In this document: in pieces, positions 18,003 to 27,392 of the stretch
Numbering within the stretch: position 1 is the first letter of the stretch
Layout of the letters: the number at the start of each line of letters is the position of its first letter
Assembly (NCBI RefSeq): GCF_000472925.1
Contig: NZ_AXAS01000056.1
Span: 191 to 57,545, forward strand
Source of the DNA: Bradyrhizobium sp. Ec3.3
Lineage (GTDB): Bacteria; Pseudomonadota; Alphaproteobacteria; Rhizobiales; Xanthobacteraceae
Length of the DNA stretch: 57,355 bases
Direction: 5' to 3'
Position numbers and translations under genes: made by a program
Notes under the pieces: model-generated
Told to the model about the DNA's origin: nothing
Seen by the model: only the letters and a program-made list of their open reading frames with translations
Database searches by the model: none

Positions 18003-18218
18003 CATGGTCAGAAACTGACAACGCTATCTCATGGTCCGCGCGCCGCGCATCAGGATCCCGAAGAACCCTATGATGCGTCGTGGGAGCGCAACAGGGATCT
18101 GGTGCTCGCCGCCGAAGAGCTCGGCTACGATTCGACACTGTTTGCTCAGCACACGATCGATCCGTACCAGGAGGATCTCGATCAGCTTGAAGCCTGGAGT
18201 GCGGCGGCTGCGATCGCT
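18003..18218 (+). pseudogene. LLM-class flavin monooxygenase, N-terminal fragment
   Basis: The plus frame reads HGQKLTTLSHGPRAAHQDP, SWERNRDLVLAAEELGYDS and TLFAQHTIDPYQEDLDQLEA. This matches the start of luciferase-like FMN monooxygenases of the SsuD type found in organosulfur operons. Similarity ends at about 18218, where a cysE fragment on the other strand begins. No start codon with a ribosome site was identified and at least 80 percent of the gene is missing. It is a leftover of another sulfur-scavenging gene. Confidence 0.6.
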
Positions 18219-18475
18219 GCCCGACTTGCGGCTTCGACCAAGTCCGGCTCGCCTCGAAAGGCGTCGTTAGCAAGCTTCGCAAAGCGTGCGCGCGTCGCGG
18301 CGTTGCCACCAAGCCGGCGGCCGATCAGATCTGACAAGGCGGCCGCGAAATCGTGATGAGCCAGGATGGAATCGGAAATCGCCGCGCCAAAAACTGGATC
18401 GGCGGTCGCGCGCCGCGCCTCGTGGCCTATCTCCTGCCAGAGGCTGTCGCTCCCGATTATCGCAGGTCTTGCCAT
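18215..18475 (-). pseudogene. serine acetyltransferase CysE, N-terminal domain fragment
   Basis: From ATG 18475 (MARPAIIGSDSLWQEIGHEA) the frame follows the SATase N-terminal helical domain: SDSILAHHDFAAALSDLIGRR and RARFAKLANDAFRGEPDLVEA. The catalytic beta-helix is absent; similarity stops at the junction with the monooxygenase fragment. It is a different paralogue from the intact cysE at 12.3 kb. The two truncated genes meeting head to head point to a deletion or inversion endpoint. Confidence 0.65.
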
Positions 18476-19360
18476 CCGAATCTCCGGTCTGCCGCACACG
18501 TGGGCTGTCGAATATAGAACGTGCCGTGCATGCACGCCAACTGACGCCGTACAAATGTCGAAGGCCCCGCCTCGCGGCGGACACCCAGTCGATGCTCTTT
18601 CCAATTCCGTCGGCGCCAGATTGCTGAGGCCGGCGCGTCCGCAGATCATCAGCGGCATCATTCTGCGCGGTAACGATCGCGTCGACAAAAGATGAACATC
18701 GAGCCTCGATATCTATCCTCGGACGGACGCTGCGGCGCTACTTCTGGAAAGAAGTGCCTGAGTGTCGAACGACAAGAGCCACGTCGCGTTTTTCGGATCG
18801 CGTAAAGATCCGAGGTGTTCCGATGAGCCTTGGCCAAGCCATAACGTTCCGTTCGTGTTCGACCGCGCCCAAGGCAGCTATTGAGCGTTTGGATCGGCGG
18901 TGCATTGATCGTTGGGGCCTCACTCTTCGGGATCTTGGAAAGGTCATGGTGACCGTTTCGGTTGCAATACCGGCGGTTGCCCGGTCGGTGTCGACCATGC
19001 GACGAAAGACAGCTTCTCCAATGATCGCGAGCCCTTTTTTCAAGGTCATCGAACCCCGCGAGAGGGTTCGATATCGTAGCCGGTGACACTCCGGAATGCC
19101 GCCGCTTTCGGCAGAGAATACACGACCGGATAGAGCATTACGATGGCATCGACCACAGCCCTCAATTGGGAAGCTACAACGTCGGCAAGATCGAATGGTG
19201 GCAATATGGAGTGATCGAAGAGAATCGAGGCAGAGGCGACCGTTGCCCGTTTATCTTCAAGGGAGCTCTGCTAGTCTCGGCCGGCAATGCATCGTCCCGA
19301 ATATGGCTGGAGCGGGGCTGCCACCTTCTGGGGGAGCTGAGACACCTGCATCAGGTGTCG
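18476..19360. other. no gene recognised
   Basis: Several frames of about 100 codons overlap on both strands without domains or ribosome sites. The stretch lies between the sulfur-gene fragments and the broken Lrp gene and looks like decayed sequence. Confidence 0.4.
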
Positions 19361-19836
19361 TCAGTCCTCCGAGGGCGGCTCAACCGGAACGGCAAAGCTC
19401 GCTTTCACACGGTCCATTATGACCATCGTTTTGAAGCCTTTGATAACCGGATTTTCTTCTAGGAAGCGACGGGTAAACCGTTTGTAATCGTCCATCGTCC
19501 GCGCGGTAACGTACAGAACAAAGTCGACTTCGCCCGTGACATAGAAGCCGTTAACGATTTGAGCCGAGGTTTTCACCGCCTTCTTGAACCTGTCAATGAT
19601 CTCTGAGCTTTCCCGCTCAAGGCTCACGAACGCAAGCGCCTGGACTGGCCTGCCGACCGCCTTCGGCGAAACGATCGAGATGTCGGCCTCGATGAAGCCC
19701 TCCGAACGGAGCCTCTTCAGACGGCGCTGACACGCCGAAGAAGAAAGCCCAGCGAGTTCGCCGATAACTTCCGTCGTCAGACGGTTGTCTTCTGCAGAAT
19801 CTCGAGGATGCGGGCGTCGATCCGGTCGTACCGCAT
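19361..19836 (-). pseudogene. Lrp/AsnC-family regulator, single-base frameshift
   Basis: ATG 19836 begins MRYDRIDARILEILQK, the usual Lrp N-terminus. A missing base at about 19792 then sends the frame to a stop. In the other frame the protein continues with the helix-turn-helix (TTEVIGELAGLSSSACQRR, LKRLRSEGFI) and the RAM/AsnC effector domain (VGRPVQALAFVSLERES, VTGEVDFVLYVTARTMDDY). Restored, it would be about 158 residues, normal for the family. Lrp-type proteins sense amino acids and often control adjacent genes, but none of its neighbours is obviously a target. Confidence 0.8.
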
Positions 19837-20116
19837 GGAAGGGCTCAATGCCTTGACGGATTTCACCACGAAATGCCCATGCGGTGCAAAAATTCCTCCG
19901 GACGACAAAACAAGAAGCGGGAACAGCTCCGCTAAGGCGGTATCCGCGCCGCTGATCGGTATTTCTGGCTTGTACAGGAGCGACGATCACGCAGTTCGAT
20001 CCCGCGTTGCAACTTCCATGCCGGAGCGGCCTCGGTCAGCATGCTGCGGCGAGTCTAGAGGGCTGAACCTCGTCTCTGGGCTCGGGGAGCGAGAGTGGGC
20101 CTGGCCAACTGCATCT

Positions 20117-20669
20117 CTAGATGATCCGCTCCACCCTCATCGTCAGGACAGACAGGGCGACAAAAATAGCGATACCGAAGACTGACAGGGAGACAGCGAG
20201 CATTTTTCCGATCGTGAATGTCGAGGCGGCCATAGCGTCCGATGCTTGCACGACACGGAGCCTGTCCATCAGTAAAAAGAGGACCATGTCCTCCGCCAGG
20301 TCAAATAAACCGTAGGGGGCGGACATCGTCACGCCAACCATCACGAGCCAGGGCGGGACCAGGACGTCGAGCACGCCAGGAAGAATCAGCCAAAGGGACG
20401 CGCTGGTTGCAGACAGTGAAATTGCAAAACCGATGTCTATTAGCAAGACGCGCGTGCGGTAGACATCCAAAGCGCTTCGGTTTGGCGAGATTTGTCAGCA
20501 AGCTTCTTGAGTCGACAAGGGCGCGCACCGAATAGCCAAACCGCCGCTCGGGTACTTTCAATGGATCGATTGCTGTATCAACCATGGAGCGGAATCTTCT
20601 GTTGATCGCGTAGATGAGGATCGTTAGCAGCAAAAGCGCCGTGACGACGATGATACTTGGGTCATACAC
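20117..20669 (-). pseudogene. unknown membrane protein with a frameshift
   Basis: Two frames on the minus strand join naturally. The first starts at GTG 20669 (YDPSIIVVTALLLLTILIY, one span), continues with VDTAIDPLKVPERRFGYS and reaches LLTNLAKPKR. The second continues as ALDVYRTRVLLIDIGFAIS and then three or four further hydrophobic spans (SLWLILPGVLDVLVPPWLV, MLAVSLSVFGIAIFVALSV) to a stop at 20117. The shift lies near 20475. The IS5 element inserted about 15 bases upstream of the start, so the promoter is cut off as well. I do not recognise the family. Confidence 0.5.
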
Positions 20670-20765
20670 GTGCAGGCATCCTACCTAGCAGGTCGTTGAA
20701 AAAGGGCGCTCGCCACCGGCCGGTGATCATGATTCACTGGCTCCGACGAGATTCGGAGATGGTGC

Positions 20766-21857
20766 GTGCGCGGCGGCGATAATCGAACGGGCAAACTGTT
20801 CAGCTACGTTGATCTGGAGGCGCGGGTCCGGCGAGATCATCCGCTGCGAGCGATCCGGACGATGGTGAACGAGGCGCTATCGGCGCTGGAGCGGGAGTTT
20901 GCCGCGCTCTATTCGCCGATTGGGCGGCCGTCGATCCCGCCGGAAAAGCTGCTGCGGGCTATGCTGTTGCAGGCGTTTTATTCGATCCGCTCGGAGCGGC
21001 TTCTGATGGAGCGGCTGGAGTACGATTTGCTGTTCCGCTGGTTCGTCGGGATCGGCGTTGACGACGCAGCCTGGGACCATTCGGTGTTCTCGAAGAACCG
21101 CGACCGGCTGCTGGAAGGCGATATCGCAGCCAAGTTCCTGGCGGCGGTGCTGGCGCAGCCCAAGGTGAAGAAGCTTCTGTCGAGCGATCACTTCTCAGTC
21201 GATGGCACGCTGATCGAGGCCTGGGCCTCGATGAAGAGCGTCAAGCCCAAGGATGGCTCGGGCGAGCCGCCGGCGCAAGGCGGCGGGCGCAATGCCGAGG
21301 CGGACTTCCACGGCCAGAAACGCTCGAACGACACCCATGCTTCGACCACTGATCCGGACGCCAGGCTCTACCGCAAGGGCAAAGGCAAGGAGACGAAGCT
21401 GTGCTTCATCGGGCACGGGCTGATGGAGAACCGCCACGGCCTGCTGGTCGACGCCTGCCTGACGCAGGCCGACGGGCATGCCGAACGGGTGGCCGCACTG
21501 CACATGATCGAGCCCCATGCCGATCGACCGACAGCGATCACGCTTGGCGCCGACAAAGCCTACGACGCAGAAGACTTCGTCAATGAGTTGCGCTCGATGA
21601 ACGTGACGCCGCACGTTGCACAGAACACCAGCGGCCGCAGCTCTGCGATCGACGGGCGAACGACCCGGCACGGCGGCTATGCCGTCAGCCAGCGCATCCG
21701 TAAGCGCATCGAGGAGGCATTCGGCTGGATCAAGACGGTCGCCCGGCAAGAGAAGACGCGCTTCCATGGCCGCGATCGCGTCGCATGGGCCTTTACCTTT
21801 GCTGCCGCCGCCTACAATCTGGTGCGACTGCCCAAGCTGATCGCGGAGGCTGGATGA
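20766..21857 (+). CDS. IS5-family transposase
   Basis: The intact 363-residue DDE transposase has an N-terminal DUF772-type domain (LFSYVDLEARVRRDHPLRAI, GRPSIPPEKLLRAMLLQAFY, RLEYDLLFRWFVGIGVDD). Catalytic residues are the Asp of HFSVDGTLIEAWASMKS, the Asp of TLGADKAYDAEDFV and the Glu of RKRIEEAFGWIKT, forming the Y-R-E type C-terminal signature. GTG 20766 is chosen because MRGGDNRTGKLFSYVDLE is the usual family start. The stop overlaps the ATG of the passenger gene. Confidence 0.93.
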   Translation: MRGGDNRTGKLFSYVDLEARVRRDHPLRAIRTMVNEALSALEREFAALYSPIGRPSIPPEKLLRAMLLQAFYSIRSERLLMERLEYDLLFRWFVGIGVDDAAWDHSVFSKNRDRLLEGDIAAKFLAAVLAQPKVKKLLSSDHFSVDGTLIEAWASMKSVKPKDGSGEPPAQGGGRNAEADFHGQKRSNDTHASTTDPDARLYRKGKGKETKLCFIGHGLMENRHGLLVDACLTQADGHAERVAALHMIEPHADRPTAITLGADKAYDAEDFVNELRSMNVTPHVAQNTSGRSSAIDGRTTRHGGYAVSQRIRKRIEEAFGWIKTVARQEKTRFHGRDRVAWAFTFAAAAYNLVRLPKLIAEAG

Positions 21858-22198
21858 TGGCCAAGGTGCCCGGCTCCGCCAAGGCCTTTGCTGGCCGCTG
21901 GCACATCGTCGAGATGGACAAGTGGGACAGCGACTTCCTCGATCTTGTCGAAGAGGCGTATCTCACGTTGGGCAAGTCCGACAGTGAAATTGCCTTTGGG
22001 GCTCTCAAGGGCTTCCTGGACGTGCGCTACGGCACCCGCGACGGCACAGCCTACGCGGAGTTCTCATGGGAAGGGCACGACGAGAATGACCCGGTCTGCG
22101 GTCGCGGATGGGCTATGATCAGCACCGCTGGCAGGCTCGTCGGCCACATCTACATACACAACGGCGACGATTCAGGCTTCGTTTGCGAACGCGGCTGA
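21854..22198 (+). CDS. passenger gene in IS5: small conserved protein of unknown function
   Basis: The 114-residue product begins MMAKVPGSAKAFAGRWHIVE and contains WDSDFLDLVEEAYLTLG, LDVRYGTRDGTAYAEFSWEG, DENDPVCGRGWAMIS and GHIYIHNGDDSGFVCERG. This set of blocks belongs to a widespread family of small hypothetical proteins usually found as free-standing genes (family knowledge, no assigned function). Its ATG overlaps the transposase stop (ATGA) and it lies wholly inside the terminal repeats, so it moves with the element. It is rich in acidic and aromatic residues, soluble, without a signal peptide. A role in antitoxin-like or regulatory function is only speculation. Confidence 0.75.
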   Translation: MMAKVPGSAKAFAGRWHIVEMDKWDSDFLDLVEEAYLTLGKSDSEIAFGALKGFLDVRYGTRDGTAYAEFSWEGHDENDPVCGRGWAMISTAGRLVGHIYIHNGDDSGFVCERG

Positions 22199-22486
22199 GT
22201 TCTTCAACGGCCTGCTAGATGGCTTGCAAGCCGTTTTCGATGATCTGACTCTTGAAGATCTTGTCATTGTACGCAGAGTCGAGGCCGTTTATGAGAGTGG
22301 CGGTCTCCGAGAGTGCGCGCGCAAGGTACAGAGACATACCAGCAACTCGAAATGCAAACGAAATTGCGAAGCGACCGGTAATGCGGTCACTCGATGGCCG
22401 CGGAGAAAGTTTTTGGCTCGTTATAGACCCGAAGCATCGCGCAAACGTAGATCTACGAAAGCGCAAACGAAAGATATGAAATGCTC

Positions 22487-22768
22487 CTAGTGAAGACTTG
22501 GGATGTCTTCCAAAAGATGCTTTTTCCCGTGCTCAATCATCCATGTGGCCCGTGCAAAATGACTGCTATAGGCCCGCCACGCGCGTTGCGGATCCTGCGC
22601 GGGATCGATGCGCAATACGACCCGGCTAACTTCTCGCCAGTCGGTGCCTTCCACGTCGGCGACTAGCAGGTTCAGATACGTGCCAAGGTGCACGTAGTCA
22701 TAGGGCGTTAGCATTGAATCATCGGGAGCCAGATCGGCGACGCCCGGGGCGAGTGACTGTTTCGGCAT
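22487..22768 (-). CDS. DUF2285 protein, QseM-like
   Basis: ATG 22768, with GGAAG six bases ahead, starts a 93-residue protein. Its core, LTPYDYVHLGTYLNLLVADV, then GTDWREVSRVVLRIDP and RAWRAYSSHFARATWM, followed by EHGKKHLL, is the DUF2285 domain. In ICEMlSymR7A this domain forms the antiactivator QseM and the C-terminal half of the excision activator FseA. A single short DUF2285 protein with no DUF6499 partner in front fits QseM better. It would bind an FseA-like activator and keep an integrative element quiescent. No FseA, integrase or transfer genes are in view, so the element may be outside the window or lost. Confidence 0.65.
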   Translation of the reverse strand: MPKQSLAPGVADLAPDDSMLTPYDYVHLGTYLNLLVADVEGTDWREVSRVVLRIDPAQDPQRAWRAYSSHFARATWMIEHGKKHLLEDIPSLH

Positions 22769-23427
22769 GGGGTCTTCCGGGGCTGGAACAGTATGATAAT
22801 CAGCCAAACGGTTCGGCACGAAGGTACGCTACCCGCAAGATCGTAAGCGCGGCCTGTCGCTCTCGAGACTCGCAGATCCAAGCTGACTTTCAAGCAAGCG
22901 TTCTCTAGACGATCCTTGAGCACGACAGCCGGATCGCGACTATCGAAAAGTCTCGAGGACAAACCTGTCGATGACGTCCAGATCATGTTGGTACGATTCG
23001 TACCAACGACGACCAGTGTATGACGGTTGAACGCTTATCGCGGAAGCGATTTAGTGATCATACTGCTGGTAGCGGCGAATTTGCGTCGAATTCTCCCCCA
23101 TTGCCGAGGATTTCCTGCGTCGTTCGGCATTTACGCAATGCGCAGCGCCAGCTCAACAGTAACTTGCCGACTAAACGCCACATAGCGCAGTGGTGCCTAT
23201 TCCCGTAACGATCCAATGGAGGAGCGGGGAGCCTCGTAAGGAGATTTTTGTCAGTTTTCTGACCCGCAATTTTTTTTGCGCATCTGTGATACGCGCGCTA
23301 ACCATCAGGTAAATTGAAACTGTCGCAATTCCCTGTTCGATGTGACTCATGTGGATCGTTTACAGCGAATTAAGTCAAGCTGGCGTTGATAACGCCCCGG
23401 GGCAGAGAAACGAGATCCAGGGGACGC
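22769..23427. other. upstream region of the DUF2285 gene and of the GGDEF-EAL gene
   Basis: No protein was recognised. It holds the perfect palindrome at 22987-23007. Promoters for two divergent genes (minus-strand DUF2285 and plus-strand GGDEF-EAL) should lie here. Confidence 0.45.
22987..23007. promoter_or_regulatory. perfect 10+1+10 palindrome, likely operator
   Basis: GTTGGTACGA at 22987-22996 is exactly complementary to 22998-23007, with a single central t. The length and symmetry suit a dimeric HTH or LuxR-type regulator. It lies about 220 bases upstream of the QseM-like start and 420 bases upstream of the GGDEF-EAL gene. Which gene it serves is not known. Confidence 0.5.
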
Positions 23428-25903
23428 ATGATGCGTGGTGCACAGAAGCAGGCCGCAAACATCGATACGAAGATGTTCGAGGACGTGCCCATTCTGCGGC
23501 GCAAGTGGCAGGCTGCGCTCAGGCCCGGCGAAGTCCTTGCGCGCTACGAAGACGTGATGCTGGGCGGCCTTGGACGCCCTGCCGACCATATGATGCTGCT
23601 CAAGCGCGACAACGGCGCATTCGCCGTGTCACGGACCGGCCGCTGCGCAGAAATGGCTGGGCGGCGAGGGCTGGGGCATTCCGATGGAGGCTCTGCCGCC
23701 GGATTGCGCCACGGCTCTGAGCGAAGCGGCGTCCAATGCGATGGCCAACAGCCGACCTTATCTCGCCATCGCCCATTCGTTGCGCGACGGCATGGTGCGA
23801 ACTTATGAGGTGCTTGCGTTGCCGACCTACTGCCGCTGGAGCGGCACGCTTATCGGCATCTACGTCAATGAACAGGGAGCACAATACAATCTGCTGGATG
23901 CGATCTTTTCCACGACAGGCGATGGCGTGATCGCGCTCTTGACCATTCGCGATGCAGTAGGAAATCCAGTCGATTTTCAGATCGCGCACCACAACCAGGC
24001 CGCGGCGAAGCTGCTCAATGTGCCAGGACGAAGCCTGCAGTGGCAGCGTCTGAACACCTCAGGCTATCTGCTCGGCTCGGAAGCGGTCATGGAGCGCCTG
24101 CGAGCTGCGGCCGCGAAGCACCAGAGCGACCAGTTCGAGATCGAACATGAAGATCGCTGCCTGCGCCTGGCGGTGACGATCTTCAGCGGCATCCTTTCGC
24201 TGGTGATTTCCGATGTCACGCCCTTGAAGCGCCGCGAGGCCTCGTTCCGGCTGCTGTTCGACAGCAATCCGATGCCGATGTGGGTGTTCGACCTCGAGAC
24301 AATGGCATTTCTGATGGTCAATGACGCGGCAGTGAATCACTACGGCTATGCTCGAGAGAATTTCCTGCAGATGAAAGTCCACGAGATCTGTCCAAAGGAC
24401 GAGTGGGACAGCCATGCGCGGGCGCTCCAGGATCTCGACGAGACCTGCCAGTCCGAGCGGCACTGGCGGCATGTAGAAGCCGATGGCAGCGAGCTTTGTG
24501 TGCTCACCTACGGGCGACGGCTCGTGCTCGACCAGCGTGAGGGTTATCTGGTGGCGGTCGCCGACATCACCGAACGCCGCAAGGCCGAAGCCCGCGTCGC
24601 CCATATGGCCCACCACGACGGGTTGACCAACCTGGCCAATCGCGCTCTGCACAAAGCGCGGTTACGCGACGCGCTCGAGGCCGGCGGCCATGCGCCGGGC
24701 GAGCGCGTCGCGGTCCTATGCACTAATCTCGACCTGTTCAAGAACGCCAATGACTCCTTCGGCCATCCCATGGGCGATCAGCTGCTCCAGCAGGTGGCCG
24801 ATCGGCTGCGATGCGAGATGAGTGGCAACAATCTGGCAGCACGGCTCGGCGGCGATGAATTTGCGGTAATCATGACCACTGATACCTCGCCCAAGGAGGC
24901 CAGCGATTTCGCTGTCCGACTGATTCGGACATTGAGTGTGCCTTACGAGATCGACGGCCATCAGGTCGTGATAGGCGCCTCAATCGGCATCGCACTCTGG
25001 CCGGGAGATGGCACGAGTAGCGAGGAGCTGATGCGCAACGCCGATATGGCGCTTTACCGCGCCAAAGAGGATGGCCGCGGGGTCCATCGCTTCTTCGAGC
25101 CCGAGATGGACCGCCAGGCGCAGCGACGTCGCGAGATGGAGTCCGATCTGCGCCGCGCGCTTGCCGATGGCGAGTTCGAGCTGAACTACCAGCCCGTGGT
25201 TGATCTCGCGAGCGATAGGATCTCGGGGTTCGAGGCGCTGCTGCGCTGGCGCCATCCGAAAAGGGGCATGATCTCGCCGGCCGACTTCATCCCGGTGGCG
25301 GAAGATATCGGACTGATTGGTTCGCTCGGAGAGTGGGTGCTGCTCGAAGCCTGCAGAGAGGCGGCGAGTTGGCCTTCCGAGGTCAAGATCGCGGTAAATC
25401 TGTCGCCGGTGCAATTCCGCAGCCGTAACCTGGTGCAGGTCGCGATTTCCGCGCTGGCCAATTCAGGCCTACCGCCCAAGCGGCTCGAACTCGAAATCAC
25501 TGAGTCGGTGTTCCTGGCGGAGACAGAAGCCAACATCGCGATCTTGCATCAATTGCGCGAACTCGGCGTTTCCATTTCACTTGACGATTTTGGCACGGGT
25601 TATTCCAGCCTGAGCTACCTGCGCAGCTTTCCCTTCGACAAGATAAAGATCGGCCGCTCGTTTGTGAAGGATCTCGCAAAACGCTCCGACTGCGTCGCCA
25701 TCGTGCGTGCGATTTCGGGTCTCGGGCGCAGTCTCAACATCACTACGCCCGCCGAAGGCGTGGAGACCACCGATCAGCTCGATCGGCTGCGCGCGGAGGG
25801 CTGCAACGAAGTGCAGGGATTCCTGTTCAGCGCCGCCAAGCCGGCCGCTGAGGTTGAGCAGCTCTTGCTTCGTTTTGGCGCGAGCGCGTCGAGGGCCGCG
25901 TGA
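23428..25903 (+). pseudogene. PAS-GGDEF-EAL cyclic-di-GMP protein, one frameshift
   Basis: ATG 23428, after AGGGGACGC, opens MMRGAQKQAANIDTKMFEDV and runs in frame to about 23640. There one extra base shifts it, and the rest (QKWLGGEGWGIPMEALPPD onward) continues in the next frame to 25903. The domains in order are an N-terminal sensory region, PAS-like repeats (FRLLFDSNPMPMWVFDLETM), GGDEF with an intact active site (LGGDEFAVI) and EAL with FEALLRWRHP, EITESVF and LDDFGTGYSSLSYL. Both catalytic motifs look functional, so an internal restart after the shift could give an active diguanylate cyclase or phosphodiesterase of up to 739 residues lacking only its first 75 residues or so. The full protein would be about 825 residues. 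Confidence 0.85.
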
Positions 25904-26031
25904 ATTTTGCATCGGAGTTTTTCAGTCGAAGAACGTCGGCCCGCTTAGTGCGCTACACGAAGTGGACCTAGTCCAGCCCTGGACCGATATGCTTTGATGT
26001 TTGGGGTGTAACCGGCACGCGTGGTATTCCA

Positions 26032-26328
26032 ATGTACATGATTATTCGCAAGTACACCAAAGTTCGTTCGGTAGCAGATGCCGCTCGCCGCGCGAAAAGC
26101 GGCGTCGGTCAGATCTTAAAGGGATCACACGGATTCAGATCGTATTATGTGCTGGATGGAGGCGAAGAGGTCGGTGTCGCCGTGATGATCTTCGAGGATC
26201 GCGAGAGCGCCGATGCGGCCAATTCAAAGATCTTGGAGTTTGTTCAAGCTAGTCTGCATGATCTTCATCTTGGAGACCCCGAGATCGTAGCCGGGGACGT
26301 TTTGGTGAGTATACAAGCTGATGCGTGA
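26032..26328 (+). CDS. small dimeric alpha/beta-barrel-like protein
   Basis: The 98-residue product starts MYMIIRKYTKVRSVADAARR and contains FRSYYVLDGGEEVGVAVMIF and EDRESADAANSKILEFVQA. The beta-alpha-beta-beta-alpha layout and the phrase pattern (Y-Y-V-L-D-x-G, then V-x-I-F-E-D) match small ABM-type (ferredoxin-like, dimeric) proteins common in rhizobia, whose functions are mostly unknown. No strong ribosome site precedes the ATG. The gene stands alone. Confidence 0.55.
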   Translation: MYMIIRKYTKVRSVADAARRAKSGVGQILKGSHGFRSYYVLDGGEEVGVAVMIFEDRESADAANSKILEFVQASLHDLHLGDPEIVAGDVLVSIQADA

Positions 26329-26859
26329 TCGTTCGCAAATGCCCCTCTTCAAGCATGGCTACTGCGGGGCAAGGTACCACGTCTAAGCTAACTCGTGCGT
26401 TTCCGACCAACATCCCGACCAACTCGGCTTACGGCATTCTTGGATGTTCAAAGGTGGCGAGATAAAGCGAACAATGTCGCTGGACGGGGGAGGAGTTCTG
26501 CCTCCGCAGGTTAGGATTGACGCTCCCATGCAGATTGCTCCAGCAGAGATAATGGTCGACTACATTCCACCCGGCCAGACGTTGGCTACTCTCGAAGCCA
26601 CACCCTACAGGCCTAGATCAGCTTGACGGCGCCGTTATCGAAGCAACGTCGTTGACAAACAGCTAGTCTATCCGACGACGCGGCCGGATGATTTCGGTCA
26701 TAGCCATCATCTCGTCAATTCTGGTCGCGGTCGATGCGGCAAAGCTAGATCGCAGTGGTAAGCGGCAGACGTTGATGGGCGTGGCGAGGATGGGTCCCAG
26801 AGACGGGACCTGTCCTTGCAGTTTTTGTCTGGAAACACCGGACCGGCCAATTCCTCTCG
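26329..26859. other. no gene recognised
   Basis: A 60-codon plus-strand frame at 26444-26626 has no recognisable feature. The rest appears to be decayed sequence leading into a broken hypothetical gene. Confidence 0.4.
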
Positions 26860-27270
26860 TTGGATCAGCGCGTCGAGCCGCGCATCGAACGACCGCTCAA
26901 GCTACTTCGTCGGACAGCCCGCTTCTGCGGAGCTGCTCAAGCGCAAGTCGTTGGCCGTCGGATTGTGGATGAGGTGATGGCGGTGCTGCGCCGGGCCGCA
27001 GACGGTTCGACGCGCCCACAAATCGTGCAGCCGGCGAACGGCTGGAAGCATCTGTACCATGGAGTCGGAGAATTCCGTGTTGACGGCTGGACGATGGAGG
27101 CATTCAAGCGCAGCTTCGGAATGAAGTATGTGCAGGAGGCGCGCGCCCCGGACGGACGAACCGGCAGTTACGAGTCGTTTGCGGCTCGCTAAGGTGACCC
27201 ATTCAGCCTTCTCGAAGACAACGAGCAGGACGCCATCAGCGAGATCCTGGAAAGGCTGAAGGGTCAATAG
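26860..27270 (+). pseudogene. hypothetical protein interrupted by a stop codon
   Basis: The frame encodes VVGRRIVDEVMAVLRRA, WKHLYHGVGEFRVDGWTMEA and KRSFGMKYVQEARAPDGRTG. It meets TAA at 27190-27192, then continues in the same frame as GDPFSLLEDNEQDAISEILE to a stop at 27270. Reading the stop as GAA would restore a smooth protein, so a nonsense mutation is likely. The true 5' end is not clear. I do not recognise the family; the acidic C-terminal tail is its most distinctive part. Confidence 0.4.
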
Positions 27271-27392
27271 GAGGTCGGCGGTTACCTGCTGGGTCGCGCT
27301 TCCGTTCGTCCCGAGTGACGACGGCATCGCGCCCAGGAGAGCCGCACCGACGCAACCGGCATTCCAGCTTGCGATCAAGACGTCGCACCCGC

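Larger units (their letters stand above)
20689..22214 (+). mobile_element. complete IS5-family element with a passenger gene
   Basis: The ends are inverted repeats: CAGGTCGTTGAAAAAG at 20689-20704 and, read on the other strand, CAGGCCGTTGAAGAAC at 22214-22199. CTAG flanks both ends (20685-20688 and 22215-22218), consistent with the 4-base target duplication of the IS5 group. The 1526-base unit holds an intact transposase and a second gene, so it appears recently active. It separates an unknown membrane gene from its upstream region. Confidence 0.85.

Noticed and set aside
23265..23280. CGCAA-T-TTGCG mini-hairpin with an eight-T run as a terminator
   Set aside because: The Ts form the loop and stem rather than a tail, and no gene ends just before it.
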